From assembly GCA_949299755.1 (NCBI GenBank), contig CASGBA010000004.1:111176-175175 (forward strand): a DNA stretch of 64,000 bases. Direction: 5' to 3'. The translations under genes were made by a program, and so were the position numbers. The DNA is from an uncultured Treponema sp. (GTDB lineage: Bacteria > Spirochaetota > Spirochaetia > Treponematales > Treponemataceae). Below are positions 28,974 through 38,044 of this stretch, one piece after another (positions within the stretch are counted from its first letter, which is position 1; each line of letters starts with the position of its first letter). Below the pieces are notes generated by a model that made no database searches, was not told the origin of the DNA, and saw nothing but the letters and a program-made list of their open reading frames with translations.

Positions 28974-29876
28974 TCAATCATCTTTGTTTTTGCAACCAAT
29001 CCGGAACGCGGCGGGGGAACAGGCATATTTTTGCTCAAAAGCCCGGGTAAAATATGAGGCGGAGGCAAAGCCGCATTCGGCGGCAATGTCGATGATTTTC
29101 CTGTCAGTGCCCGACAACATTTGTGCCGCTGTTTCCAGCCTGAAGTTCTTTACAAAGGCAATGAAGCTGCGGCCGGTCATGTCGCGGAACAGCTTCATAA
29201 AATGGCTTTCAGAGACGGCGCAGTGTGCGGCGGCTTCCCGGACGCTTATCGGCCGCATATAGTTCTGCCGGACAAACAGGATGATTTTTTTCAGCCGGTC
29301 GCCGGATGTACCGGGGGAAGGGTGCCCCGGTTCCGTTCGCTCCCCATTGGCTTGCAGCAGGTGCATGACGGCGAAAAGGTCGCTTTTGATTTTCATGCCG
29401 AAGCTTTCCGCCTTTCTGTTGTCGATTAAGTCTTTCAGGTACGGGCGGATTTCCCGGTTGAGGGCGCTGCCTTCCTGAACCAGCACGGGAATGCTGATGG
29501 CGCCGGTTTGCAGGGGCAGGAAAAAAGACTGGAAGGTTTCGTCCTTTTCGTCCGGGCACAGGAGTTTGAACCTGAACAGAATCGTAAAATATTCCAGGGC
29601 GTCATTGCCGTGCCGGGAGATTGAATGGATTGTCTGGGGCGTGATGAACGCAATATCACCGCCGTTGATGAGGAATTCCTGCACCCCTGTTCTGATTGCG
29701 GCGCATCCTTTGACGGCAACAATGATTTCCATTTCGTCATGCCAGTGGAGGGGGTAAGAGAGCAGGTAGCCGGGAATATTCCCCCGGTATACCACATAGG
29801 GGAAGTCAATCCGGCCGTGGAGCTTTGTTTCGTGGACGGCTTCATCATAATAATAGTTTTGTGCAAGTAAATTCAT
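28974..29876 (-). CDS. AraC family transcriptional regulator
   Basis: 300 residues: an N-terminal cupin sensor (about 25-130, with the metal/sugar pocket pattern HWHDEMEIIVAVKG) and two C-terminal helix-turn-helix motifs (about 200-295, ending with the AraC signature GFASASYFTRAFEQKYACSP). It is divergent from an alpha-amylase-type gene and probably activates it in response to a sugar. The region is GC-richer than its surroundings. It has its own promoter (TTGAAG, 17 bases, TATAAT) in the shared spacer. Confidence 0.9.
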   Translation of the reverse strand: MNLLAQNYYYDEAVHETKLHGRIDFPYVVYRGNIPGYLLSYPLHWHDEMEIIVAVKGCAAIRTGVQEFLINGGDIAFITPQTIHSISRHGNDALEYFTILFRFKLLCPDEKDETFQSFFLPLQTGAISIPVLVQEGSALNREIRPYLKDLIDNRKAESFGMKIKSDLFAVMHLLQANGERTEPGHPSPGTSGDRLKKIILFVRQNYMRPISVREAAAHCAVSESHFMKLFRDMTGRSFIAFVKNFRLETAAQMLSGTDRKIIDIAAECGFASASYFTRAFEQKYACSPAAFRIGCKNKDD

Positions 29877-29880
29877 CTTT

Positions 29881-29921
29881 TTCGGAAAGAATTATAGATT
29901 TTATGATAGTATACTTCAAGT
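29881..29921. promoter_or_regulatory. Divergent promoters between araC-type gene and amylase
   Basis: Minus strand: TTGAAG, 17 bases, TATAAT (complement of 29890-29895), then 14 bases to the regulator ATG. Plus strand: TATACT at 29910-29915 lies six bases before the amylase ATG but no good -35 box exists, as expected for an activator-dependent promoter. The plus -10 box overlaps the minus -35 region. Confidence 0.6.
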
Positions 29922-31730
29922 ATGAAAACCGAATGTATTGAACATAGAACCGCACTGCATTGCAGCGCACTGGACGAAAAAACCGTAAGCGTCAGGATAA
30001 AAACCGGAAAAGATGTTACGGCTGTTTTCCTGGTTGCCGCCGACCCCTTCACCGGAGGTGTTTCGCCCTCTGACCCCTGGGACGGGGAGCGCATCCCCAT
30101 GGAAATTGAGGCGGAGCTGCGGAATCATTTTATGTGGAAAGCCTGCGCTCATGCGGAATGGCGGCGGCTTCAGTATTATTTCGAGATTCAGCAGGGCGGG
30201 GAACGCCTTATCCGGCTGGAAAGCGGTTTTTACAGGCCGGAAGAATTCGCCGCATACCGGGGGCTTCGGCAATATTCCCGGTTCCCGTGGATAAACAGCA
30301 GCGACATAAATCTTCCGCCCCGGTGGGTAAAGGAAACCGTCTGGTGCCAGATAATGCCCGACCGGTTCTGTGCCCGGCTGGACGCTTCCGGGAAACGCCC
30401 GGCGACAAAGGTCTGGAAATGCGAGGACGGCATGAGCCACGCTGATTTTTACGGCGGTGACCTGCCCGGCATTACGTCCCGGCTGGAATACCTGAAAGAC
30501 CTGGGGTTTTCAGGCATATATCTTACACCGGTGTTCTTATCCGGTTCTTACCACCGCTACAACACCGATGACTATTACACCATTGACCCGGATTTGGGTA
30601 CCCGGCAGGATATGAAGGAAATGGTGGACAAAGCCCATTCCCTGGGAATCCGGGTTATGCTGGATGCCGTGTTCAACCATTGCGGCACCGGCTTTTTTGC
30701 CTGGCGGGATGTGCTGGAAAAGGGGGAGGCATCGCCGTACAAGGACTGGTTTTTCATTAATTCCTGGCCGGTGGAAAATTCCGGGAAGGATACCCGGGAC
30801 GGCCGGTTTTACTCTTTTGCCTTTGTCTCCGAAATGCCTAAGCTGAACACCGACAATCCGGAAGTGCAGGAATATTTTACCCGGGTTTGCGCCTCCTGGA
30901 TTTCAGAGTGGAATATTGACGGTATCCGGTTTGATGTGGGGAACGAGATTTCCCATGACTTTATCAGGAATCTTTCCCGGAGGCTGAAAAAGCAGAAACC
31001 GGAAATTTTTCTGCTGGGGGAAATATGGCACGATTCCCTCAACTGGCTTTCCGGCGGGGAATACGACTCGGTGATGCACTATCCCTTTTTGATAGACCTG
31101 TGGGAATTCTGGGCGACGCCGGGCCGGGTTCAGGCGGATTTGATGTACGGCATGAACAACAGCCTGACCATGTACCGGGACGGGCTTGCCGCTTCACTGT
31201 TCACCTTCCTTGATACCCATGACACGGTGAGGGCTGCCAGCCGTTGCGGGAACAATGATACGTTGTTGCAGCAGCTCGCCTTCCTGTTGACCATGCCCGG
31301 AAGCCCCTGCCTGTTGTACGGGACGGAACTGCCGCTCACCGGGGAAGATGATTTGCAGGGCCGGAAATGTATGCCCTGGGAACAGATAGACCGGGGCGAT
31401 TTCCAGCCGTTTTCCGGTGAAGTGAAGAAACTCATCGCTTTGCGGAATTCGCTGCCCCAGCTGAAAACAACGGCGTGCTTTTGGAATCCCGACACTGCCG
31501 GAGGCCGGCTGGTGTCTTATGCCCGTGTTTCCGGTGATATACCGGCGGTGGCGGTGTTCCTCAATGTTTCTGATAGGGCGGAGAAAATTTCCTGCCCCGG
31601 TGACTTTGTTTCCCGGAACGGGTCGGGGCGGAAAGCCGGGCTGCCGGAACCGGAAATCCTGTACAGCCGTCTGTTTTCCCCGGAGGAAGGCCTGCTTGAG
31701 CCGGGCGGTATTCTGATTATCCGTGTGTGA
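29922..31730 (+). CDS. GH13 alpha-amylase family enzyme (neopullulanase/maltodextrin glucosidase type)
   Basis: 602 residues without a signal peptide, so it acts in the cytoplasm. An N-terminal beta domain of about 120 residues is followed by the GH13 barrel: DAVFNH (region I), GIRFDVGNE with nucleophile about D338, LLGEIWHD with acid about E367, and FLDTHDT with D434. The opening of the barrel, VWCQIMPDRF, is typical of cyclomaltodextrinase/neopullulanase. It should hydrolyse imported maltodextrins. It is GC-rich like its regulator and overlaps the next gene by four bases. Confidence 0.92.
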   Translation: MKTECIEHRTALHCSALDEKTVSVRIKTGKDVTAVFLVAADPFTGGVSPSDPWDGERIPMEIEAELRNHFMWKACAHAEWRRLQYYFEIQQGGERLIRLESGFYRPEEFAAYRGLRQYSRFPWINSSDINLPPRWVKETVWCQIMPDRFCARLDASGKRPATKVWKCEDGMSHADFYGGDLPGITSRLEYLKDLGFSGIYLTPVFLSGSYHRYNTDDYYTIDPDLGTRQDMKEMVDKAHSLGIRVMLDAVFNHCGTGFFAWRDVLEKGEASPYKDWFFINSWPVENSGKDTRDGRFYSFAFVSEMPKLNTDNPEVQEYFTRVCASWISEWNIDGIRFDVGNEISHDFIRNLSRRLKKQKPEIFLLGEIWHDSLNWLSGGEYDSVMHYPFLIDLWEFWATPGRVQADLMYGMNNSLTMYRDGLAASLFTFLDTHDTVRAASRCGNNDTLLQQLAFLLTMPGSPCLLYGTELPLTGEDDLQGRKCMPWEQIDRGDFQPFSGEVKKLIALRNSLPQLKTTACFWNPDTAGGRLVSYARVSGDIPAVAVFLNVSDRAEKISCPGDFVSRNGSGRKAGLPEPEILYSRLFSPEEGLLEPGGILIIRV

Positions 31731-32368
31731 GGTACGGGCTGGTGGGTTCCCCGGAAGAGGCGCAGGTGCGCGTTGTAACGGAAAAAAGCGAGGTTGCTTC
31801 CGGCTCTCTTATTGAAATGGCGGGCCGCAGCTGGCGCGTTGAACGGCTTCTGGGCAGGGGGAAGGGCGGCTATTCCTGGCTTGTGACAGGACGGAAACCC
31901 GTCGGGCAGGCTGAAGCACCTGAAAACAAGCCCGCTCCGGCTCCGGAATATTCCGCCGTTCTGAAGCAGCTGCACCATGAGCCGTGCGAATACTACAGCT
32001 TCGGGGATAAGTTCATGAGCGAAATGAATGATTACGCGAAGCTGTGCGCCCTCGGTGTGCCGCTGCCGCGGATGATTGCGTCCGACCTGGAACGCGAGCT
32101 TATTCTGAAGGAGTACATTGACGGGGAAAGCGCCATGGAGCTTGCCCGGCGGAACGCCGTGACTCCGGGGCAGATTGCGGCTGTGGGGGCTTTGAGCGTT
32201 GTACTCCGTGAAGCCGGACTCAACATTGACTGGTACCCCACAAATTTTATTGTGCGGCGGACAGACGGCAAAATCTTTTACATTGATTACGAATGCAACC
32301 GGTACGACGAAAAGTGGAGCTTTGAAAACTGGGGAATCCAGTATTGGGATGCAGCGCAAATCCTTTGA
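31727..32368 (+). CDS. Small kinase-fold protein
   Basis: 213 residues with a compact protein-kinase-like fold: glycine loop LGRGKGGYSW (about 40-49), ATP lysine in AVLKQL, alpha-C glutamate in the SEMNDY helix, hinge LKEYIDG, catalytic loop NIDWYPTNF (aspartate and asparagine kept; histidine of HxD changed) and metal motif IDYE in place of DFG. These residues suggest activity. Relatives include RIO and Kdo/lipopolysaccharide kinases; substrate unknown. The GTG start overlaps the amylase stop, so a sugar or a regulator of this pathway is a plausible target. Confidence 0.7.
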   Translation: MRYGLVGSPEEAQVRVVTEKSEVASGSLIEMAGRSWRVERLLGRGKGGYSWLVTGRKPVGQAEAPENKPAPAPEYSAVLKQLHHEPCEYYSFGDKFMSEMNDYAKLCALGVPLPRMIASDLERELILKEYIDGESAMELARRNAVTPGQIAAVGALSVVLREAGLNIDWYPTNFIVRRTDGKIFYIDYECNRYDEKWSFENWGIQYWDAAQIL

Positions 32369-32389
32369 CCGGCGCCACACCCTGGGAAA

Positions 32390-33424
32390 TTACAGCGTGG
32401 AGATATCTTTTACAAGGGAATCGACATCGCCGGCGTCTGTGCTCCAGCTTGTACAAAAGCGGACACAATGCAAACCTTCTCCTAAATCACTTTCATATTC
32501 AAAAATGTATTTTTCTGAAAGCTTGTCCATGCGGCTTTTTGTAAGAACAGCGAATTGCTGGTTTGTGGGACTTTCCGCATACAGGGTAATTCCCCGGGCT
32601 TTAAAAGCTTCTTTTATTTTCATTGCCTGTATAACCGCATTTCTTGTTATGGAGAAATACAGCCCGTCTTTGAACAGGGTGTAGAATTGAAGACCGAGGA
32701 GCCATCCCTTCGCAAGCATGGCGCCGTTTTGCTTCATGTAACTTCTGAAATTCATTTTAAGTTCGGGGTTTTTCAAGACAAGAGCTTCTCCGAAAAAGGC
32801 GCCGCATTTTGTTCCGCCGATGTAAAAAGCGTCTGCGTAGCGTGCGATGTCCTCCATGGTTACGTTGCCACCTTCTGCCCCAAGTCCGTATCCCAGACGC
32901 GCGCCGTCTATGTAAAGGTACAGACCGTATTCATCACATACACGACGTAAATCCTCCAACTCGCTTTTTGAGTAAACAGTTCCAAGCTCTGAAGGAAAGG
33001 AAATAAAAACAAGCTTAGGCTGAGTGATGTGTTCTTTTATTCCGCTTAATTTATAGGTTTGGGCTTCTTTTGCCACAGAAGATGCGGAAAGTTTCCCGCT
33101 TGTACTTTTTTGTATGAGGATTTTATGTCCTGTGTTTTCAACAGCTCCCGTTTCGTGTCCGTGTATATGTGCACAATCCGCACTGATTACAGATTGAAAA
33201 GGTCTTAGAGCGGCGGCTATAAGGGTGTAATTGGTTTGTGTTCCTCCTGTCAAAAAATGGATGTCGGAATCAATTCCTCCTAGATATTTTTTTATTTCCT
33301 GACAGCCTTTTTCGCACCATTCATCTAAACCGTATCCGCCGTAATTTTCTGTATTTGTCCGGGAAAAAGCATCGAGAATTTCCGGACAAGCCCCTTTATT
33401 GTAATCATTGTTAAAACGTATCAT
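32390..33424 (-). CDS. Threonine aldolase family PLP enzyme
   Basis: About 344 residues of the beta-eliminating lyase/low-specificity threonine aldolase family, splitting threonine or allo-threonine to glycine and acetaldehyde. Landmarks: FNNDYNKGACPEI at the start, HIHGHETGAVE, DGARLGYG and the PLP lysine in YIGGTKCGAFFGEA. An in-frame ATG at 33439 is an alternative; I prefer 33424 because AAAGG lies just upstream of it and homologues begin here. It converges with the kinase gene after 21 bases. Confidence 0.9.
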   Translation of the reverse strand: MIRFNNDYNKGACPEILDAFSRTNTENYGGYGLDEWCEKGCQEIKKYLGGIDSDIHFLTGGTQTNYTLIAAALRPFQSVISADCAHIHGHETGAVENTGHKILIQKSTSGKLSASSVAKEAQTYKLSGIKEHITQPKLVFISFPSELGTVYSKSELEDLRRVCDEYGLYLYIDGARLGYGLGAEGGNVTMEDIARYADAFYIGGTKCGAFFGEALVLKNPELKMNFRSYMKQNGAMLAKGWLLGLQFYTLFKDGLYFSITRNAVIQAMKIKEAFKARGITLYAESPTNQQFAVLTKSRMDKLSEKYIFEYESDLGEGLHCVRFCTSWSTDAGDVDSLVKDISTL

Positions 33425-33577
33425 AAGCCTTTGTAACATAATGTCTGTGAAAATTCAATGGATCTACGGTTTATAATGAAAATATGGTATAAGGCAATGC
33501 TCCTTGACCAAGGCAGGTTTTATGTTTACCTTGAGATAGAATTAAAACAACGTTCGTTTACTGGTCTATGATTTTTT

Positions 33578-34210
33578 ATGGAAGAATCTAATATGATACA
33601 ATTTTTGCTTGAAACTGACGGTAAAATTCTTTTGTGGATACAGAACTATATGAGGAATGATTTCCTTACCGTTGTTTTTAAATTTATTACACATTTATGT
33701 GATGCCGGATTGATCTGGATTGCACTTACGTTCGTTTTTCTGGTTATAAAGAAAACGAGGCAATCCGGCTGTCTTTTAGCTGTTTCTATGATTCTGGAAA
33801 TACTTGTCACAAACCTTTTACTGAAAAATATTGTTGCCCGTCACCGTCCCTATGAAACGGTAGAAGGTCTTTCAAGATTAATCGAAGCGCAAAAGGATTT
33901 TTCTTTTCCATCCGGACATTCAGGAATTTCTTTTGCAGCCGCCACTGCTGTTTTTATCCTTTTTCCAAAAAAAGCCGGGATACCGGCCCTTGTTTTTGCA
34001 TTTCTCATAGCTTTTTCCCGGCTTTATTTAGGGGTACATTTCCCGTCAGATGTAATTGTTGGTGCTCTTGCCGGAACAGTTTGTGCCGTTGCGGTTTGTA
34101 TGACGTACCGGATTAAAACGGGCAATTCAGGGTTGTCAAAAACCGGGAAAACATTAAAGGCGGAAAATTCCCCGGACGGGGCGGGAAACGGCGGCAAGAC
34201 GGATGTCTGA
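33578..34210 (+). CDS. PAP2 family membrane phosphatase
   Basis: 210 residues with about six spans and the full phosphatase signature: KNIVARHRP, FPSGHSG and SRLYLGVHFPSD, giving the catalytic histidines and arginines. It should dephosphorylate phosphatidate or undecaprenyl pyrophosphate at the membrane. The C-terminal 35 residues are hydrophilic. TATGAT ends five bases before the ATG and no Shine-Dalgarno is visible. Confidence 0.9.
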   Translation: MEESNMIQFLLETDGKILLWIQNYMRNDFLTVVFKFITHLCDAGLIWIALTFVFLVIKKTRQSGCLLAVSMILEILVTNLLLKNIVARHRPYETVEGLSRLIEAQKDFSFPSGHSGISFAAATAVFILFPKKAGIPALVFAFLIAFSRLYLGVHFPSDVIVGALAGTVCAVAVCMTYRIKTGNSGLSKTGKTLKAENSPDGAGNGGKTDV

Positions 34211-34218
34211 TGGGTCGG

Positions 34219-35601
34219 CTATCCGGCTGTTTTGCCCGATGATTTGTAGCAGACAACGAGAAGGATAAACGATGTCAGCGCTGAAACAGTTGATGCCACC
34301 GGTTCCGCCCAAAAAATTCCGTTTACGCCGATGACTAGCGGAAAGATAAGCGCCAAAGGAATCAGCAATATGACTTTGCGGAGTAAAGCGACAAATATGG
34401 AGGTTGCGGCTTTTCCAAGGGCAACAAAGGTTCTTTGGGCACCCATTTGTATACCAAAAATCCAAACTGCCCCGCAATAAACAGGAAGGAGTTTTGCCGT
34501 CAAGTCAACAAGTTCTTTGTTTTTTGAAAAAACCGAAACAAAAAAATGCGGAAAAATATTTAGAATCGCAAATGCGAAAATGGAAGCCGCAAATGATATT
34601 ATGGTCATGCGTTTAATTAAAAGCCTGACACGTTGATTTTTTTTTGCCCCATAGTTGTAACTTATAAGTGGTTGTACTCCATCGGTAAATCCTTGAATTG
34701 GCACATAACACATTTGCATAAGACTTTGCAGGATTGTCATTGCCCCAACATAAATATCTCCTCCGTACTTTTGCAAACCGGAATTAAAAACAACAAAAAC
34801 CGCGCTTTCTGTGGCTGACATCATGAAAGGGGAGACTCCCAAGGCGGAAATTTTTGAAGCAACTTTTTTTTTGAACCGGATAGAGGAAAACTTGAGTTTT
34901 ATTCTTGAGTTTTTAGATGTTAAAAATAAAAGAATCCACAATGCGCTTACAGCCTGGGAAATTATTGTAGCTATCGCTGCGCCTTTTACCCCTAATCCGA
35001 ATATAAAAATGAAAATCGGATCAAGAATAATATTTGTTGCTGCTCCTATAATTGTGGAAAGCATCGCAGTTCTAACCCGGCCTTGGGCATTGATAAAAGG
35101 ATTTAATCCCACTGTAATTTGAACAAAAAAAGTTCCTGCAAGGTAAATTGTAAGATAATTTTCAGCATAAGAAATCGTATCCATACTGGCGCCGAAGGCA
35201 AAAAGAACCTGGCGCCTGAATATCAAGAAACCTGCCGTGAGTAAAACTGAAAACGCCACCAACATAATAAAAGCGTTCCCTAAAATGCTTTCCGCCCGTT
35301 CCGGAGCTGTTTTGTCATATTCTGCCTTTCCCAGCTCAATTGCCGCCAGAGGCGCCCCTCCAGCTCCGGCAAAAAGACTGAATGCCGATACAATTGTTAT
35401 TATCGGGTAGCATATTCCGATTCCTGTCAATGCAAGGGAAGAGGATGATGATAAATGTCCGATGTATATCCGGTCAACAATACTGTAAAGGATATTGACA
35501 ACTTGTGCTGTTATGGATGGCAAGGCAAATTTTACCATCAGGTGGTTTATGGATGCACTTCCAAGCACGGTATCAGAATTTCTTGCACAGGGAATACTCA
35601 T
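34219..35601 (-). CDS. MATE family efflux transporter (third of four)
   Basis: 460 residues, twelve spans, two homologous halves; opening SINHLMVKFALPSITAQVVNILYSIVDRIYIG. It is divergent from a LysR-type gene with a 134-base spacer, so that regulator may control it. A TATAAT lies eight bases before the ATG with a weak -35. Substrate unknown. Confidence 0.9.
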   Translation of the reverse strand: MSIPCARNSDTVLGSASINHLMVKFALPSITAQVVNILYSIVDRIYIGHLSSSSSLALTGIGICYPIITIVSAFSLFAGAGGAPLAAIELGKAEYDKTAPERAESILGNAFIMLVAFSVLLTAGFLIFRRQVLFAFGASMDTISYAENYLTIYLAGTFFVQITVGLNPFINAQGRVRTAMLSTIIGAATNIILDPIFIFIFGLGVKGAAIATIISQAVSALWILLFLTSKNSRIKLKFSSIRFKKKVASKISALGVSPFMMSATESAVFVVFNSGLQKYGGDIYVGAMTILQSLMQMCYVPIQGFTDGVQPLISYNYGAKKNQRVRLLIKRMTIISFAASIFAFAILNIFPHFFVSVFSKNKELVDLTAKLLPVYCGAVWIFGIQMGAQRTFVALGKAATSIFVALLRKVILLIPLALIFPLVIGVNGIFWAEPVASTVSALTSFILLVVCYKSSGKTAG

Positions 35602-35701
35602 TGAAAATGATTATACATAATCTCCGCCAATAAATAAAGGGAAGACCCGGAATGTTTAGCTTGGTAAATAATATTCTCCGTGTATGATTTGATTTTCCGC
35701 T

Positions 35702-35729
35702 TTGTCAAATTCTGATATTGCCCTATAAT
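35702..35729 (+). promoter_or_regulatory. Promoter of the lysR-type gene, leaderless arrangement
   Basis: TTGTCA (35702-35707), 16 bases, perfect TATAAT (35724-35729), six bases, then the GTG start. No Shine-Dalgarno can fit. Confidence 0.68.
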
Positions 35730-35735
35730 AAAGCC

Positions 35736-36662
35736 GTGACTATTCAACAGTTGAAATATGTTATTGAAATTGCAGAATGCGGCTCGATTACAGAAGCTGC
35801 CCGAAGGCTTTTTATTTCCCAACCAAGCCTTTCGGCGGCGGTGAAGGAGTTGGAATCCGAATTCGGGGTGGAACTTTTTTACCGTACTGCCAGGGGTGTT
35901 TCCCTTTCGGCGGACGGGTCGGAATTCCTTTCTTATGCCCGGCAGATAGTGGAGCTTTCTTCTGTTTTGGAAGAACGGTGGCTGTCCCGTTTACCGCCCC
36001 GACGGTTATGCTCTGTTTCCACCCAGCACTACGCCTTCGCAGTGAACGCCTTTGTAAACATGATATCTTCAATGAAAGCGGACGAATACGAATTTACTTT
36101 GCGTGAAACCCGTACATACGAAATCATAGAAGATGTGGCCGCATTCCGCAGCGAGATCGGTGTTCTTTACATGAGCTCTTTTAACGAAAAAGTCCTCAAC
36201 AAACTGATAAATGAAAAAAGGCTGGTCTTCCATCCTCTGTTTAAAGCGGAGCCCCATGTCTTTATAAGCGCTTCCCATCCTCTGGCCGGATGCCGTGAAT
36301 TAACCCTGGAAATGCTCAGTGATTATCCGTTTTTGGCTTTTGAGCAGGGTACTTTCAATTCTTTTTATTTTTCCGAAGAGATTCTTAGTACGGAGCCCCG
36401 GAAGAAAATTATCAGGGTTACGGACAGGGCAACCCTTTTCAATCTTTTGATAGGGCTGAACGGATACACTGTTTGCTCGGGAATATTGAATCGAAACTTG
36501 AACGGGGACAACATCGTTTCTGTCCGCTTAAAAAGTGATGAGACAATGTGCATCGGTTATCTTGTAAACGAAAAAGCGCGGCTTTCTTCTTCCGCGGAAC
36601 GGTATGTCAGCGAATTGAAAAAGCTGATAAAAGAAAACGGTTTTGAAATTATTTCAGACTGA
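35736..36662 (+). CDS. LysR family transcriptional regulator
   Basis: About 308 residues: N-terminal helix-turn-helix (TIQQLKYVIEIAECGSITEA then LFISQPSLSAAVKELE) and a C-terminal effector domain with the CysB/CbbR-like pocket. I place the start at the GTG at 35736, since LysR proteins usually begin with this peptide and a promoter ends six bases earlier. It is divergent from a MATE pump, its probable target. Confidence 0.9.
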   Translation: MTIQQLKYVIEIAECGSITEAARRLFISQPSLSAAVKELESEFGVELFYRTARGVSLSADGSEFLSYARQIVELSSVLEERWLSRLPPRRLCSVSTQHYAFAVNAFVNMISSMKADEYEFTLRETRTYEIIEDVAAFRSEIGVLYMSSFNEKVLNKLINEKRLVFHPLFKAEPHVFISASHPLAGCRELTLEMLSDYPFLAFEQGTFNSFYFSEEILSTEPRKKIIRVTDRATLFNLLIGLNGYTVCSGILNRNLNGDNIVSVRLKSDETMCIGYLVNEKARLSSSAERYVSELKKLIKENGFEIISD

Positions 36663-36695
36663 ATGAAGGTGTTTCCCGGACAGCAATCCGGAAAC

Positions 36696-38039
36696 TTAAA
36701 AGGATATGATTTCCTCAAACACTTGGATGGCGAAAAGGTCTGTCATTCCGGAAATGTATTCCAAGACGCATTTGTGGAAAGAAGATGTGTTTTCCAAATC
36801 AAAAATCTGCTTTGTGTTGTACTTCGGATACAGATTCACTGCGGTTTTTTCCACGGCAGAGAAATTCCTGTCCGGTTGATAAGCTGTATACTTTATCAGC
36901 CATTCTTCAAAGGTGGAGGAAAGTTTCGGGTAAAATTTCAATGCCTTATGCACCCGGCCGGATTTTACGTAAGGATAGGTTTTCAATAAAGTCCGCCATA
37001 TTGTCTGTAAAATTCCTGCGGCATAGTTTTGGAATTCCTGGAGTCTCCAATGAGAATAAATATATTTGAAGCTGAATTTTTTCAGTTCCACTATGAATTT
37101 GAAATATTCTGGTGAAAAGCACAATCCATTTTCCGGGGAACTTTGCCTGCATAAATCTACGATAAGGTCATTTATCAGAACAGTTGTGTTTACTGTAGTT
37201 TTTCCCGGCAAGGGTTTTCCTGTTTGCCCGGTTTTTTCATTTTGTAATCCTGAAATACAGTCACCGACAATTTCCCGCAGGGTTCTGTAAGCCTTCATGT
37301 CCAGGATACGGTATTGCCGTGCGTCTTCCAAATCCCTTCCAAGATAGGCGATTTTATCCGCCGTTTTTACAATGCAGCCTTCCCATGTAAAAGGTTGTGT
37401 GAATCCAGGTTTTTTTATTGAATAAAGATCTACATTTTCTGCCCGGGGTTTTAAACCCTGTTGGTCTATTTCCCCGCAGTGACATATAAGACCATCTCTT
37501 ACCGCATAAGTGAGGTTTAGAAGTTGTTCAACGCCTTTTGTGTCCGGGAGGGTTTCAATGTAATCGGCGAAAAACAGGCTGTTTCTTTCATGCCAGAATT
37601 TTTTCCCGGATTCAGGACTGGTTCCTTCACTGTCTTCTTCCCGGATGGAACTTCGCAAAATTTCGTTGAGGCAGTCTTCTCCGTGATGGCCAAAGGGGGC
37701 ATGGCCTATATCGTGGCCGATGGCGATGGCAGAAGTCAGGCTGTCATTCAAGCCCAGGTATTTCGCTATTGTTCCGGCAACGGATTCCACATGGAGCACG
37801 TGCTCCATCCTTGTACAGATATGGTCATTTTTCGGCGCAAAGAAAACCTGGGTTTTATGTTTCAGCCGTCTGAATGCCTGGCAATGGAGAAGCCTTGTGT
37901 AGTCTCTTTCGAATTCGCCGCGTATGTCATTGTTCCGCCCGTAGATTTCCGTTTCCCTGTGCAGGGCGGCCCGCTCTCTTTCTGTTTCCGCTTCCTGGAG
38001 GATACCGGTGCATTTTACATCTTTAAATGCGTTTTTCAT
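36696..38039 (-). CDS. dgt: Deoxyguanosinetriphosphate triphosphohydrolase-like protein
   Basis: 447 residues of the HD-domain dNTPase family, cleaving dGTP to deoxyguanosine and triphosphate. The metal motif is HDIGHAPFGHHGE at about 109-121, preceded by FRRLKHKTQVF and the second histidine in RMEHVLHVESVA. It begins six bases after the prfA stop on the same strand, so the two are cotranscribed. Dgt and the long form both fit; the 447-residue length is typical. Confidence 0.92.
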   Translation of the reverse strand: MKNAFKDVKCTGILQEAETERERAALHRETEIYGRNNDIRGEFERDYTRLLHCQAFRRLKHKTQVFFAPKNDHICTRMEHVLHVESVAGTIAKYLGLNDSLTSAIAIGHDIGHAPFGHHGEDCLNEILRSSIREEDSEGTSPESGKKFWHERNSLFFADYIETLPDTKGVEQLLNLTYAVRDGLICHCGEIDQQGLKPRAENVDLYSIKKPGFTQPFTWEGCIVKTADKIAYLGRDLEDARQYRILDMKAYRTLREIVGDCISGLQNEKTGQTGKPLPGKTTVNTTVLINDLIVDLCRQSSPENGLCFSPEYFKFIVELKKFSFKYIYSHWRLQEFQNYAAGILQTIWRTLLKTYPYVKSGRVHKALKFYPKLSSTFEEWLIKYTAYQPDRNFSAVEKTAVNLYPKYNTKQIFDLENTSSFHKCVLEYISGMTDLFAIQVFEEIISF

Positions 38040-38044
38040 GGACT

